Shown: one piece after another, positions 12,001 to 39,631 of the stretch
Layout: each line of letters starts with the position of its first letter
Position numbering within the stretch: position 1 is the stretch's first letter
Assembly (NCBI GenBank): GCA_018292915.2
Contig: JACVVK020000018.1
Location: 1,342,001-1,406,000 of the forward strand
Source: Batillaria attramentaria
Lineage: Eukaryota > Mollusca > Gastropoda > Batillariidae
Direction of reading: 5' to 3'
Length of the DNA: 64,000 nt
The notes under the pieces: model-generated
Database searches by the model: none
The model's input: the letters and a program-made list of their open reading frames with translations, nothing else
What the model was told of the DNA's origin: nothing
Made by a program: the position numbers and the translations under genes

Positions 12001-13068
12001 CGCGTGGCTGTGTCAACATCAGGACAGGATCGGGATCTTGTTACGGGTCGAATAAAACTTACTCGCGTAGTTCCGGTCTCCTGGCTATAACCAGATTTTC
12101 ACGGCCTACTTTCAACTTTTCTTCGCGTTTGACCAAACCCCCCCCCCCCCCCCCCTTAAAAAAAAAAAAACCAAAAAACTCTAAACAAATAAATAAACAA
12201 CAAACCAACAAAGAAAGAAACAAAAAACAACTTGAACACAGCCAACAAAATCAACAAAAAACTACAAACAAAAACAGACAAAAACAAACAACAACAACAA
12301 CAAAACAAACAAAAACAACAAAAAAGAAACAAATAAATGCAATTGTGTTTATCAACAAGTACACTTAAACAAAGAGGAAAACCTATTTTACGGTTCCTAT
12401 CTTTACACAACCTGTTTTCTCAGATTCAAAGCAATCAGTTTTTTGTTGTTCTTGCTGCTGTTGTTACTGTTGTTTTGTTTTACGTGTAAGGGTTGTTTCT
12501 TTCTCCCCCCCCCCCCCCCAGTATTTGGAGAAGGGGGAGGGGGGAGTCTTTTCTGTTTTGTTTTTTGTTGTTGTTTTTCCTAAGTAACCGAACTTATCTG
12601 TACAGTTACAAACGTCAAAATCGACGGAATTTTCTCTTTTCAATGCCAACACGATCAAAATGTCTTACCGTTATCCTCCATGATGTCGTAGCCAGTAAAG
12701 GTAAATTCCCGCTGGAAGTCTTTCTTTAACCCCATTGCCGCCATCAACTCGTCCTCCTCCGCTAGCTGTGTAGTCTGTCTGGACGTCATTGTGGTATCAG
12801 CGGCAGCTAACCGAGACGGACCCTTGGAGTTGCGTCCCGCGCGCATGCTCGTGTGGGTGCGACTGAGATAAAGTGTAGCAGTCCTCCGCCCCAAGCCGAG
12901 GCTCTGCACTTCTGTCTTGGTGTTTTCTCGTGTGACCTTGCCCTTCTGGGTGAAGGTCGATTCTTTGCGTGTCAAGGTCGTGTCTGTCTGGGGATTCGAA
13001 CCCTGTCCTTGTGAGTGTTCAGGGCCCCGGCCTGTTCGGGGCTCCTTTTTGGTGGTGTTTCGATCCAT
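1..13068 (-). CDS. LRRC74-like leucine-rich-repeat/EF-hand protein, copy 1 (3' end outside window)
   Basis: Coding exons 5' to 3' on the minus strand: 13068-12669, 12007-11808, 11135-11028, 10034-9941, 9688-9639, 9170-9089, 5228-5143, 4633-4439, 3299-3204, 2863-2726, 774-649, 83-1. Every boundary has AG/GT on the coding strand and phases join without a stop, giving at least 552 residues. Residues 1-133 are a Thr/Arg/Lys-rich, probably disordered leader. Ribonuclease-inhibitor-type LRRs follow, with repeated L-x-x-L-x-L-S-W-N cores (LDLSWNHL, LDLSWNGF, LDISFNRL). Two C-terminal EF-hands are visible: one with loop DADRSLSVTREE, where the usual Gly at loop position 6 is Leu, and a canonical one starting DKNKDGVVDL at the window edge. 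The order LRR then EF-hand and the scattered exons fit the LRRC74A/B group of metazoa. Function is not well established; a cytosolic calcium-responsive scaffold is an inference. A paralogue lies at 21781-39466. The start ATG is the first in an exon open for 400 nt. Confidence 0.85.
460..510 (-). mobile_element. SINE-A, 3' end fragment
   Basis: The segment has the tail of the family described at 4715-4872 (gggtg repeats, then TTTAACGTCCTTTTCCACCA). Short repeats GGGACGG at 453-459 and 511-517 may be its target-site duplication. It lies in an intron of LRR copy 1. Confidence 0.6.
4715..4872 (-). mobile_element. SINE-A, tRNA-derived, full copy
   Basis: On the minus strand it begins with a tRNA-like head containing an A-box-like TAGCCGAATGG and B-box-like GAGTTCGAATC, and ends with GTTAAACTCCCAAACCCA. 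Flanks 4699-4714 and 4873-4888 are near-identical (CTAAAAAYGATTGTRGG), a target-site duplication. This family recurs at least ten times in the window. Confidence 0.8.
5484..5532. repeat. GGCAC pentanucleotide minisatellite
   Basis: About ten units of GGCAC with one variant (AGCAC), in the intron of LRR copy 1 that also holds the LINE, 70 bp before its target-site duplication. Confidence 0.85.
5613..8908 (+). mobile_element. Full-length RTE-like non-LTR retrotransposon (LINE)
   Basis: The element is flanked by perfect 12-bp target-site duplications TGTGAAGCCGGA (5601-5612 and 8909-8920). It has a 167-nt leader, one long open frame and a 3' end made of TAAG repeats instead of poly(A). It is inserted in the intron 9088-5229 of LRR copy 1, antisense to the host gene. 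The short repeat tail, single ORF and endonuclease-RT order resemble the RTE clade; clade assignment is an inference that needs a phylogeny. Confidence 0.9.
5780..8899 (+). CDS. LINE polyprotein: apurinic-type endonuclease plus reverse transcriptase
   Basis: The uninterrupted frame codes for 1039 residues. The N-terminal half is an exonuclease-endonuclease-phosphatase fold: ATWNIRT (about residues 64-70), SETRW, GDFNAKIG and SSDHHLL mark the catalytic positions of APE-type LINE endonucleases. This half is often mislabelled craniofacial development protein 2. The reverse transcriptase shows YEKAFDS (from residue 680), TGVRQGCLLSPFLF and the catalytic FADD (779-782). No RNase H domain is visible. 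The C-terminus is basic (KRKRGRPRNSWRRD). The ORF has no stop or frameshift and the target-site duplication is intact, so this copy may be young and potentially competent. It ends at TAA inside the first TAAG repeats. It copies its own RNA into genomic DNA by target-primed reverse transcription (family knowledge). Confidence 0.93.
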   Translation: MRRVNSPTCKKHNVTEASTATNQNIHLGKEGSPSRRPMTHCSESRKEAARPTPLLTPRTTTRVATWNIRTMYEVGRTIQVAREMKNYKIGVLGLSETRWLQTGQLRFSSGEQLLYSGHTEDGAPHTEGVALMLAPEAQRALIGWEPVNSRIITAKFITKKKDIKLNIIQCYAPTNDAEEEKKDDFYQQLQTVIDRGGAKDMTILMGDFNAKIGSDNTGYEDTMGTHGLGQMNENGERFADFCALNQLVIGGSIFPHKRIHKATWRSPDHITENQIDHICISRKFRRSWRDVRVMRGADVSSDHHLLATTLRLRLKRHTNANSTRTRYNVGLLRNTETQAAFRISLSNRFQPLQDLIEDSEMDIETQWEHSKKLWHDTCEEVLGKRKTQHKEWISADTIQKLEVRKEKKTALNTSRTRRAKAKAHEEYTAADREVKRSTRKDKRDYIDNLASQAEEAARQGNLKDLYQVTKKLAGKFQQTDKPVKDKNGHPLTTTEEQLKRWAEHFRELLNRPIPETPPDIPPAETELPINCDKPSKAEIRKAIMTLRNGKAAGPDEIPAEAIKADTETAVNMLHSLFSKIWEKEEVPAQWKEGIVIKLPKKGDLRDCSNYRGIMLLSVPGKVLNRILLERMREAVDPMLRDQQAGFRRNRSCADQIASLRIIVEQSLEWNSPLYINFIDYEKAFDSVDREALWKLLRHYGVPGKIISLIQCTYQDMSCRIAHAGQLSESFEVKTGVRQGCLLSPFLFLLVIDWIMKTTTAGRKNGIQWTLWTQLDDLDFADDLALLSHSHSQMQDKTTCLEATSAGTGLKINRKKTELMKINTTANTPVTVGGEPIREVESFVYLGSVVDGQGGTDRDVTARIGKARAAMVMLKNVWASKVVSIRTKLRIFNSNVKSVLLYGCETWRTTKTMQQKIQTFLNTCLRRIFNIRWPEKIRNEELWERAGQEPVAKQILRRKWGWIGHTLRKPASSTTRQALTWNPQGKRKRGRPRNSWRRDTEAELCKQGTNWTGVARLAQNRVRWRRVVDGLCSTWSQGPK
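10631..10866 (-). mobile_element. SINE-A, one full plus one partial copy
   Basis: 10631-10810 is a diverged copy including the tRNA-like head. 10811-10866 repeats the middle part (caaagacggagcaacgag and following), so two family segments are joined head to tail. Intron of LRR copy 1. Confidence 0.65.
11290..11535 (+). mobile_element. SINE-B, internally deleted copy
   Basis: It shares the head GGCCCCCGTAGTGTAGTGGT and most of the body with the full copy at 23617-24118. About 65 bp containing the B-box (GGGTTCGAATCCC in the full copy) are missing, so it is probably unable to be transcribed by Pol III. A remnant of SINE-A lies at about 11590-11780. Confidence 0.7.
11590..11780 (-). mobile_element. 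SINE-A, fragmented copy
   Basis: The piece near 11630-11670 resembles the SINE-A head (CGACCCGAGCGTTGTGAGTC). The piece near 11725-11775 is its tail (GGTTTAACGCCCTTTTCCAC). The sequence between them does not match, so this is a decayed or rearranged copy. Confidence 0.5.
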
Positions 13069-13206
13069 GACGCCCGTGTCAGTGTGCGCTAAAAACAGTG
13101 TTTTCGGGTGATCTTTATCGCGGATGAAATTTTAATTTGTTACTTCAACTTGCGCACTGACGCAGCGTATGATTATAATGATTATAGCAGTGACTATACG
13201 GAAGGT

Positions 13207-13207
<1 letters not shown>

Positions 13208-13253
<46 letters not shown>

Positions 13254-13327
13254 AGTGATGATGGCCACCGTGCCAATCTCATTTAAAAAAAAAAAAATCC
13301 AAGTTTCCGCTGGGCGCGCGCGCATGC

Positions 13328-13398
<71 letters not shown>
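13208..13398. repeat. (CT)n and (GT)n tracts upstream of LRR copy 1
   Basis: (CT)n at 13208-13250 and (GT)n at 13329-13398, 140-330 bp upstream of the start codon of copy 1, probably in its promoter or 5' UTR. Confidence 0.85.
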
Positions 13399-13403
<5 letters not shown>

Positions 13404-14491
13404 ATGCGCGCGCGTATGTGTATGCGTATGTTCGGTTCCTTAATTCTGAGTGCCTCGCCACCATAAAGAAACCCTCGCCACGTTTGTCCTTTGACATAAG
13501 AGTAATTTGTTTGTTCAAACCACTCAAAATCACACCTCTAGAAAGTAATAAACCACCCCCTACACGCAGACCTACTCATCAAACACTGACATCCAAGTTC
13601 ATAAGTTTGGCCAAGAAACCAAGAAACAAAAAAAAAACAAAAAAGGAAACCCACCTATCCGCACGTTTCTATCATTTAATAACACCCTCAGCGCACGAGA
13701 GCGCGTGATCGCTGCAAAGAGTTAGTTTAGTGTGAAACAACATTTATCGCAGTTGTTGAAAGAGGGAGCCAAACACTTTGATCGTGGCAGACTGACGAGG
13801 AGCCGTCCCAAACTTGAGTGCGAGAGTTATAAAGATCCGAGTTTTGTTCGATTAGGCACTCGAAATCTTCCACGACTGTGACACTTTCAATTGTGATTAA
13901 CAACGCTCACTACATTTTCTGGTCATTATTGCAATTTGAAATGATTTTGGTGCTAGGTGACATTGGTATTTCATAAGGGGGATATTTTTACTTTTAAATT
14001 ACGGGGCTGTTTCGTGTTTCGTATAATCTTTCCTTTGTTACAAGAAACGTAATTTGTGGGTAGTTTATAGGAAAGGAGGATTTAGCACACAAATCGTGCA
14101 GACTGAGGGTGCAGGGGGTGGGGGGGGGGGGTCAACGAAAGAGAGAGGGGGGGGGGAGATGGTTGGGAGAGGGGGAAGACAATAATAATTATATTGTCAC
14201 TTTATTTTACAAGCATAAAGACAAGATAAAGGAGCGGGAGTGGGGGGGGGGGGAGGGGGTGACATTAAGGGCAGCGTTAGGCTTAGTACCAGAAGCCCGC
14301 GGGTTCCAACCACGACGCGGTTCAAACTTTAACATTTCCTTTGTCCCCAGTGCCTTATGATATCACTGCCGGCTGGACAAATATCTGCAAACCTGGAAAC
14401 ATTCACCCACTTGTGTTTAACCGGCAAATTAAAAATACGTTCGCAAAACGACAACTATCTACTCATTTCCGCGTCCCAGTAAAACACGCAT

Positions 14492-14758
14492 TCACGGGGG
14501 AAAAAAGACTTTGTATTTAAGACCAACAAGTACAAGAACAGCAGCTAGACCTCTGAACAAACCCTTCAGTGTTGGATAGTTCTCAAGTTGGCCACCAGCC
14601 TCGTAAGTGAACAAAGTCCTCCGTATGTACAATGTCACCTGATAAGCTGCACAGCCAGTACAGACTTTCCACGATCCAGACTCAACCAACCACATCTGAC
14701 GACGAACATCGCAGAAATGAAACCGCCTAAATAAAATATATGACTCAATATGACGCAT
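14492..14758 (-). pseudogene. Possible NDUFB3-like fragment
   Basis: The open stretch ends with a hydrophobic segment LKGLFRGLAAVLVLVGLKYK and then a stop. By eye this segment resembles the C-terminal membrane helix of complex I subunit NDUFB3 (K-G-x3-G-x-A-A spacing), preceded by an IRRTLFTYEAGG stretch that could match the R-N-x-x-W-x-Y region. I find no N-terminal exon, and the 5' half looks unrelated. It may be a terminal exon, a pseudogene or a chance resemblance. Confidence 0.25.
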
Positions 14759-15281
14759 AAAACGGCCGAAGGGACAACTAACTGCTCCGCGCTTCAGATC
14801 AGCTGTTTTATGTTGAATGTTTTTCCCTATCAGAAAAAAAAACCCACCTGCGAAGCATTTGATTCTAACCTTAATCGGGAATTTAGAACTACGGACAATT
14901 TAGTCCGACGTGGTATTAGAATTCAATGACTGATTTGCCCTAAATCGGGGATTTTATAGGACAATGGACAATCTAGTAAGTGGTAGTAGAATTTTATGAC
15001 TGATGTTCAATATTCTTCACATGACTAAAACCAACACATAACGCTATTAAAGAGTTTGTGCGGTCCTTGTCGGTGAGGAGCTAGACCTCAACAGACTCAG
15101 GTCGATTCAGCAAGTAATAATAAGACTTGGCGACTGAACTGATCGAAACGTCAGTTACACAGCACGTCTGACTGGCGGTTGCACCTATATCAAATTCAAA
15201 ACAACAAACCTGAAAACATGGAGGAAAAATTGTCCTGAGGCTCAGGCAAAGTTTTGATGCTTGCCCACCGGCCTTTGTGTA

Positions 15282-15314
<33 letters not shown>

Positions 15315-16189
15315 GCGTGCGTGCGTGTGTGCGTGCGTGCGTACGGGTGCTTATGCGTTAACAATCTAAATCCTTTTCAAACTTCCTGGGTGCATGAACA
15401 ACGAAAAATACATACTATAAAGGTTATGTGACCGACATCTTAACTCTTGCTGCATTCACGTTGAAAATCCCTAACATCTCAGTAAATTATCCAGACTGAC
15501 ACTGTAGTTCATGAGGCGAACGTTGCATTTTGATAAGCGATTTCTATGGCTGTCGTGGCGATTATCTGTGGATTGTATACAGTATAGATACACGCTGGAG
15601 CACAATACCCGTATCTACAGCCTCATACAAGGGTTCGCCTCCCACTGACAGGGCAGTCCACCGAGTGCTTGGTTTCTCCAAAGATCGTATACATGGTTTC
15701 GCTCTTGAGAATTTCGACGGCACCCAGGACAATACATCACGACTGGACTCAGAAATCATGCAGGCAAAGCTAATCATTTGCACGTTGCCTGATCATAAGT
15801 TCTGGACATTTCTTGTGACCAGTCTCTGCTAAGTGTGGACCACGCTTTCAGTGAAGCTGTTTACAAGATTACAAGCATGTCCAGTTCAAACGATAAAGTC
15901 CGTTTGCCGAAAAAAATGTAGGTAGCTTTTTGAAAGATCTCTCTGAAACTATTCACTTTATGAAAATTCTATAAGCACCGTATATACTGTAGTTTTTGCT
16001 GTGCACATGGTGGATTTTGCGTCAATTAGGTCAAACTGTCGAGTTTGTTTACCGCCACGAGGCCCCGTGTTTGGATGCAGGTGAATCACGGGATTGCTAC
16101 CGACCGTGCGACACTGACACTTCGTATACACAACAGACCTTTTGCTTTGATGGCAGGGATGCCGGACATGCACGTGCAACACTCAGATG

Positions 16190-16194
<5 letters not shown>

Positions 16195-16246
<52 letters not shown>
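16195..16246. repeat. (AT)n tract
   Basis: About 26 AT units in spacer. Another (AT)n run is at 22388-22417. Confidence 0.9.
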
Positions 16247-16248
<2 letters not shown>

Positions 16249-16371
16249 GACAGGCCCAATACAATGGAAGAATACCGGGAGACGTGTGCGGACGCCTTTT
16301 TTTCTTTTTTTTCTCTTGATGGTTCACTAGTAATCCAGCGGGTGGAGGCTTAACGGTGATACATAGATGGA

Positions 16372-16548
16372 GTGGGTAGGTGGGTGTTTAGGGGTTTAAC
16401 GTCCTTTTCCACCACATACGGGTGATATCAAAGACGGGGCAACGATAAAAAAAAAGCCAGCACAAATATTTGGCCCCAGCCGGGATACGAACCCACGACC
16501 CGAACATTAGAAGTCCAACGCTCTACTATTCGGCCACCCCGGCTCCCC
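16372..16548 (-). mobile_element. SINE-A, full copy with clear target-site duplication
   Basis: Perfect 14-bp direct repeats GATACATAGATGGA at 16358-16371 and 16549-16562 bracket the element. They define the family boundaries: tRNA-like head GGGGAGCCGGGGTGGCCGAA at the right, gggtg-type tail at the left. Confidence 0.85.
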
Positions 16549-16826
16549 GATACATAGATGGAAACAAAAATGGAAATTAATAGGGTCTCTGAGTCAGGTA
16601 CACGTTTCTTCTGACAATGTCGCAGGAAAGCGTATCGTTTACTAGACATCGGGGAAAAACCACCTACATATTTTCGGCAAACGGACTAAAACGTGAATAT
16701 CTGAGAATATCAGGAATTTTTCCATTAGGCTCGTCATACAACATCTCTTCAAGAGAATGCTAATACTAGCTAAAAAGGTTGCTTACAAATACCACAAAAT
16801 GGAATTCCACGAAGAAAGACCATACG

Positions 16827-17209
16827 TTAAAGATCTAAGCTCCCAACAAAAAGCTTTCCGAAGTGTGAAATTTTTTCTTTACAGAGTCGACCGTGCAAGC
16901 ACAGTCAACTCTGTCACAATTGCAGTTTTCAGCGTCCCTGAAATCCCCAATAAAAGCCAAGAGCAGCCTGATTTCACAGCTCAGTTTGCGTTTTGACACT
17001 GAGCGAGTAAGAGCGCGCAGCACTGACAAAGACATTGTAGCGATGTGTCTCGCTCACTGCAAACTCGTGCTCTGGTTTTATAAGGGTCCCCGAAGCGCTG
17101 AAAACTCTGCAACTGTGACAGAGCTGCCTGGGTTATGCACAGTCGAAGGAATCACAGTAAAAAAATTTCACACTTCGGAAAGCTTTCTATTGGGAGCTTA
17201 GATCTTTAA
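16827..17209. mobile_element. Foldback/MITE element flanked by TTAA
   Basis: Both ends carry TTAA (16827-16830 and 17206-17209). Inside lie long terminal inverted repeats of at least 50 bp starting AGATCTAAGCTCCCAAYA, and weaker inverted similarity continues inward (TCTGTCACARTTGCAG on each side). No coding capacity. TTAA target sites are typical of piggyBac-type insertion (family knowledge), but the terminal bases are not classical piggyBac. Confidence 0.75.
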
Positions 17210-18919
17210 GGCTGGAGTTTGTACACCAAACACTATCGACTGAACAAACCGAAACACGTATAGCAATAATGACTTGCCTTCTCCTGTATCATAAAGTTTT
17301 GTCTTTTTCCCTTGAGTTTGAAATGGCATGGCGCAAACCTTTGAAAGCTTCGCAACTAACTTTTAGCGGCAACCGATAGAAAAGTCAAGGCCATGGTACC
17401 CTAACCTAGTGTCAAGAGAGAAATTCAAACAGACAGGCTATAGGGCCTACCTACTGTTCGAGTGTCCTGTAAACAGGTTATAAATTGTACTTACCGCCTC
17501 AGCGGAGACGTCTTCACCACCTATTGCTCTATATTCCACGTGACCTCAAAACGGCGCACAGGTTCGTCATGTCATCTACGAATGTTCACACGTCAAAATC
17601 TAGCGTCTGAGGGCAGCTGGAACATTGTCGAAACACAGCTCTGTTCTGTCTCTCCCTGTCTGTGCTGTGGTGTCCTTGTTCAAATAGCAAGCGTACACAG
17701 AACGAAGAAAAAGTTGTGGGAGTATTAATTTTAACAAGTCACACTTTCTTTCTTTTTTCATGCGGCGAGGAATGGAGTTATGAACACTCGTATTCTGTAC
17801 GGATGTATGACTGATTTCCGTGCAAATAAGCATTCGCTTTCTCTCCGAGGGGGAAAAAAAGTGTGTTTCACGGTGTGGAGGTCAGAAACTGTGCACACGA
17901 AGAATGTGACTGTTCCGTGTAATACGCTTTAGACACGTGTGTCTCGTAGGAATTGTGTGTCACTCTGTCCTGGCTGTTCGGTCGGAAACCTGTCCGATGA
18001 ATATCACACAGTTTTGTTTTGATGTTTGTTCCACGTGGGCAGTCAGTTCACATAAACTTGAAGACATAATAAATAAATAAATTAACCCTATCAGCTTGAG
18101 TCACAGTACAGAATTACATCAGAACACTGCTTTGCGCTTTTTGTTTGAAAATGAGCTTCGATTAAAACATTTGGAAAACACTGACAAACAAACAAAAACA
18201 ACAACCAAAAAACCCTCAAAAGTGGCATTTAAATACTGTTGCTGTCTAAATCACGAGGATAAAATGAAAAAAAACAAACAAACAAAAAACCCCACAGCTC
18301 TTTTCTCTTTTTCACTTTCTTTCAAGTGATCCAATGAACAAAAAAAGAGAAACAAATCACAAACACACACACACTACAACCACTCCGACCAAAAGGCCGA
18401 CCTGTACTGCTCGTGTCTGCCCTGCAACTTCTCAATCACCTCTTCCAATAAAACCCCTTAACTTCATATCACTTTTGCCACCGTCACGACCCCGATTAAA
18501 CAGTTCCAACAATTAAAAGGAAACTGCCGTGCGAGTTACATACCTCGGCCCTATACCCCTCACACACCCACTGTTGAAAGAACACCAGGGATATCAAAGG
18601 AGAACAGCGTAACGGAAAGTGGCCAGGTTTGGTAAAAGACCGTTTGATCGCGAGCTCTGGCTGAGATCAGGTCGCTCTAGCGGATTTCTGGCGGCTAAGC
18701 TGGTGATTTATGCTTTGTTAAATGCGGGTCGACAAATTACTCAGACGTGAAAGCGTTGTACTGATGAATTCGATTTGGGCCACAAGGACGATAATTTGAG
18801 GCTGTCCTAAGGGATTTGAGTTACCTGTTGCTTGAAGGACATTGTACTGTGCAAAAAGCGTTATTAGTATTATGAATAGTGGTGGTATCTTTTATGTAAT
18901 AGTATTATCTTTGTGGAAA

Positions 18920-19160
18920 GTGTAGTAGTGGTAACGGTAGTAGCAGTAGAAGTAGTGGTAGTAGTAGTAGTAGTCGTCGTTGTTGTTGCTGATGTTGCTG
19001 ATGGTGGTGGTGGTGGTGGTGTATTAGCAGTAATAGTATTAGATGACCTAGACGTAGTGGAAGTAAAAGTAGTGGTAATATCAGCAGTAGTAGTAGTAGT
19101 AGCAGTAGTAATAGTAGTAGAGGTAGTAGTAGTTGTTGTTGTTGTATTATCAGTAACAGT
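18920..19160. repeat. GTA/GTT/GGT triplet-repeat region
   Basis: Interrupted triplet repeats with long Val-rich or Thr-rich open frames that are compositional only. Similar triplet tracts: 22260-22325 (GTT) and 24656-24750 (ACC then AAC). Confidence 0.8.
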
Positions 19161-20119
19161 ATGCTTAGAAGACTTAGTAGTATCAGCAGTAATTCGGTAG
19201 GTTATCAAAGAACATTCTAAATCTTTTTCTATATTTTTATATATAAAAAAAAATTCTGGTCGTTGTCTTGTTATTTTTTGTTGTTATCGGTGTTGTATAT
19301 TATTATTGTACTCTAGGACTGTTATCCACTAACACCAGCTGGTCTGTAGACTTACAACAGTGCCTCCTAAACCCACAAGCTGATTTAAGACTTTTTCTGC
19401 ACAGGCTTTCGTTCTCATCGATCTTCTGGTGGTCGTGTAGTGCACTGTGGGAGGAGAGAATCTTGTCTCATTTGTCGCACTTGTAGGTTTCCTTGTGATA
19501 CCGTGCATCGTTCTCATGCAGCGAAGTAATTAATGAATATAATTATCCACGTACAACAATAGCATACGTTGTACTTCGAAACAGTCACCATAATATAAAC
19601 TGACTGAGGCATATATGTATCATTATTTATTGATTTCCTTATTTATTGATTTGTTTGTTTTTGTTGGTGTATGCGTGCATTGCTAAAATCAATTGGAATC
19701 GCAAAACCTCCGAACAACCTATAAAACAACCACGTCTAACTGACGGACACACTGCAAATGCTTACGCACTCTAAGCCAACAATAGAAGAGAAAAGCCAAT
19801 AATAGAGTGACTGCCTGGGTCGCCTGTGTGAGATATGAGGGTTAACTGTTGCCAACAGATTAGCAGATTACCACACCCTTTGAGTTTAATCACCCGCGCA
19901 GTGAACCCTTGGAACCACCAAGGTATGCAGCAAGGCCAGTCTTATTTTAGTGGTATAATTATGGACGTAGTGGTGAAATAAACTTTTAATCCCTTCAAGT
20001 TTTTGCCGTTGCTTTGTTTTCGGAAGTTTTAGCCTAGTCCTAGAGTATGTAGTATGCCACTGGATTAAGATGATCTTTGATGTTTGTCCACTGCTGCTGC
20101 ATGTGTGCTGTGCGCACGC

Positions 20120-20120
<1 letters not shown>

Positions 20121-20185
<65 letters not shown>
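20121..20185. repeat. (GT)n tract
   Basis: Uninterrupted GT units in the spacer downstream of LRR copy 2. Confidence 0.85.
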
Positions 20186-20187
<2 letters not shown>

Positions 20188-20481
20188 ATAACAACGTATT
20201 ACATCTTTTGCTACATTAATTAATCCCTGTTGTGCCACAAAAAATTCAATACCTCAAAAATAAAAACCAACCAGTAATGTTCCTCTCACGAGGGACAACA
20301 CCCTTGCCAATTACTTTTAATCAAATGATAGACAAACAAATGAAAGCACAAATGACACTTTATTAACTTGAGCAAAGTATTATTGACATGTTGGCAATAA
20401 CAATGCGCAAAATCACACCGCTACACGGATATGCCATTGCCGTTTTGACACTCTCCTACAAGTATCATGTCTTTCTATACC

Positions 20482-20935
20482 CAGGGGCGCCGGAACCGGG
20501 GGGGGGCAGGGGGGGCAGCTGCCCCCCCCCCCTGTACCCAAGCAGGGGGGGCAAGAGTGTCTTTTTGCCCCCCCCCCCCTGGAAAATCAGGTGACTATGG
20601 CAAGATGGGGGGCAAAGCTATGGTCTTGCCCCCCCCCCTTCCCCTACCTCTCCCCCTACCCCTCTTAGTGCTCTCTCCCTCATCCCACCCAACAGAGAAC
20701 TTCTGTTTTTGCGGACCGAAGGCTGTCCGCTCCTCTGATTGCCCCCCCCCCCCCCCCCCCCCCCCGCTTTTCACTTTTTTTCGGGCAACGTCCTGGTTCG
20801 CAAAGGTTTTTTTTGTCTACGCAGCATTTGATCCCCGCCCCCCCCCCTCCCCCCCCGCTTTTCACTTTCTTCGGGCAACGTTCCCCCCTCCGAGATTCTG
20901 CCCCCCCTCCCCCCCAACATCTTCCGGCGCCCCTG
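20482..20935. mobile_element. hAT-like non-autonomous element with poly-C/poly-G interior
   Basis: Inverted ends CAGGGGCGCCGGAA are present at both sides, and flanking repeat ATACC is at 20477-20481 and 20936-20940. CAGGGGCG termini are common in hAT elements. The interior is almost entirely C or G runs, with two copies of CGCTTTTCACTTT-TTCGGGCAACGT-like sequence near 20766 and 20857. Long C-rich frames here are composition artefacts. Confidence 0.65.
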
Positions 20936-21780
20936 ATACCAAACACAGGCATTACAGCGCAGGCTTCGGGGTCTCTCAGATTAGATCCATCCTCTGATTC
21001 ACCAGAGGATCACACTTGTGCCTGCTTTCAAGATCCTCCTGCACCACCAACAGACTGCACGCAGACTGCGTGTTGTCAACTCTAGCACACGTAACGCAGA
21101 TTTCAGTGTATCTGAAACCGGAGTTAAACCCAGCCTGAACTTGCACTCACTTCAGTCTGCCTGTGAACACTGACGGGGAAACATCGCCACAGCGGCTCGC
21201 GCTGGGTTGGCGCTGTCGACAACCGCAAAGAGAAGGATAAGTGAGAAGTTGTTTGAGGCTTTAAAACTTGGCCAGGCCAATGTGGTTTGTCCAGCGGCGT
21301 GGTGGCGCTCTTACAAGGCGTTTAGCCAAGAGATGTTTCCTCCATTTTGAGGCTTACGAACTTGTGGTTTCCATCGGCAGCAGAGATTGTAGTACTCTCC
21401 AGTCAAAGAGGCCAATGCCACCATTCTTATGCTTACAGATCGTTCTGAGCTGTTTCCGTGGTATCTATCATCACATCACCGCCGTACCATCGTCGTGGGC
21501 GCAAACTACCGTCATTCCGGCATGCCCGTCACCTCAGGGTGAATATCGTTAAATTGCTTTGCCCATGCCAATGTTTATGAGCTTGCACGAAATACCACCA
21601 ATGGCCAAGCTTCACATGGACAATAGAATATCTTGAATCTTGAAGCACGGCCTCAAGCACAATACAGCATTCTCTCACCGCAGAAGGGCACTGTTAGGTA
21701 TCATATTCTACACATATTGGCCAGCGGATCGTCAGAAGTTAAATCATAGTTAATAAGCCGTCAACGACATGATGTCCACG

Positions 21781-39466
<17,686 letters not shown>

Positions 39467-39551
39467 TGTATAAGACTATTGAAACCCTGTACTAGAAAAC
39501 AGAATAAACAATATAATAATACGCATTGTATTTTCTCATGGATGCAAAAAA

Positions 39552-39572
39552 ACAAACAACAACAACAACAAC

Positions 39573-39628
<56 letters not shown>
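39552..39628. repeat. (CAA)n(CA)n tract upstream of LRR copy 2
   Basis: About 90-160 bp upstream of the start codon of copy 2. Copy 1 also has dinucleotide tracts in the same relative place. Confidence 0.8.

Positions 39629-39631
<3 letters not shown>

Larger units (their letters stand above)
13069..21780. other. Spacer between the two LRR genes
   Basis: No convincing complete gene. It holds the microsatellites, the TTAA foldback element, a SINE-A copy, the hAT-like element and the NDUFB3-like fragment listed separately. The rest (e.g. 14900-16180, 17210-18850, 19200-20100, 20940-21780) shows no frame, repeat or structure I can name; its right end probably includes the 3' UTR of LRR copy 2. 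Confidence 0.6.

Noticed and set aside
11868..12368. Plus-strand 166-codon frame over an LRR exon
   Set aside because: Antisense shadow of exon 12007-11808 extended through poly-C and A-rich sequence.
18870..19208. Thr-rich or Val-rich protein from the triplet-repeat region
   Set aside because: Both strands are open only because of GTA/GTT repeats; no start context or neighbouring exon.
20467..20997. Proline-rich protein
   Set aside because: Frame created by poly-C/poly-G runs inside the hAT-like element; no splice sites or conserved residues.
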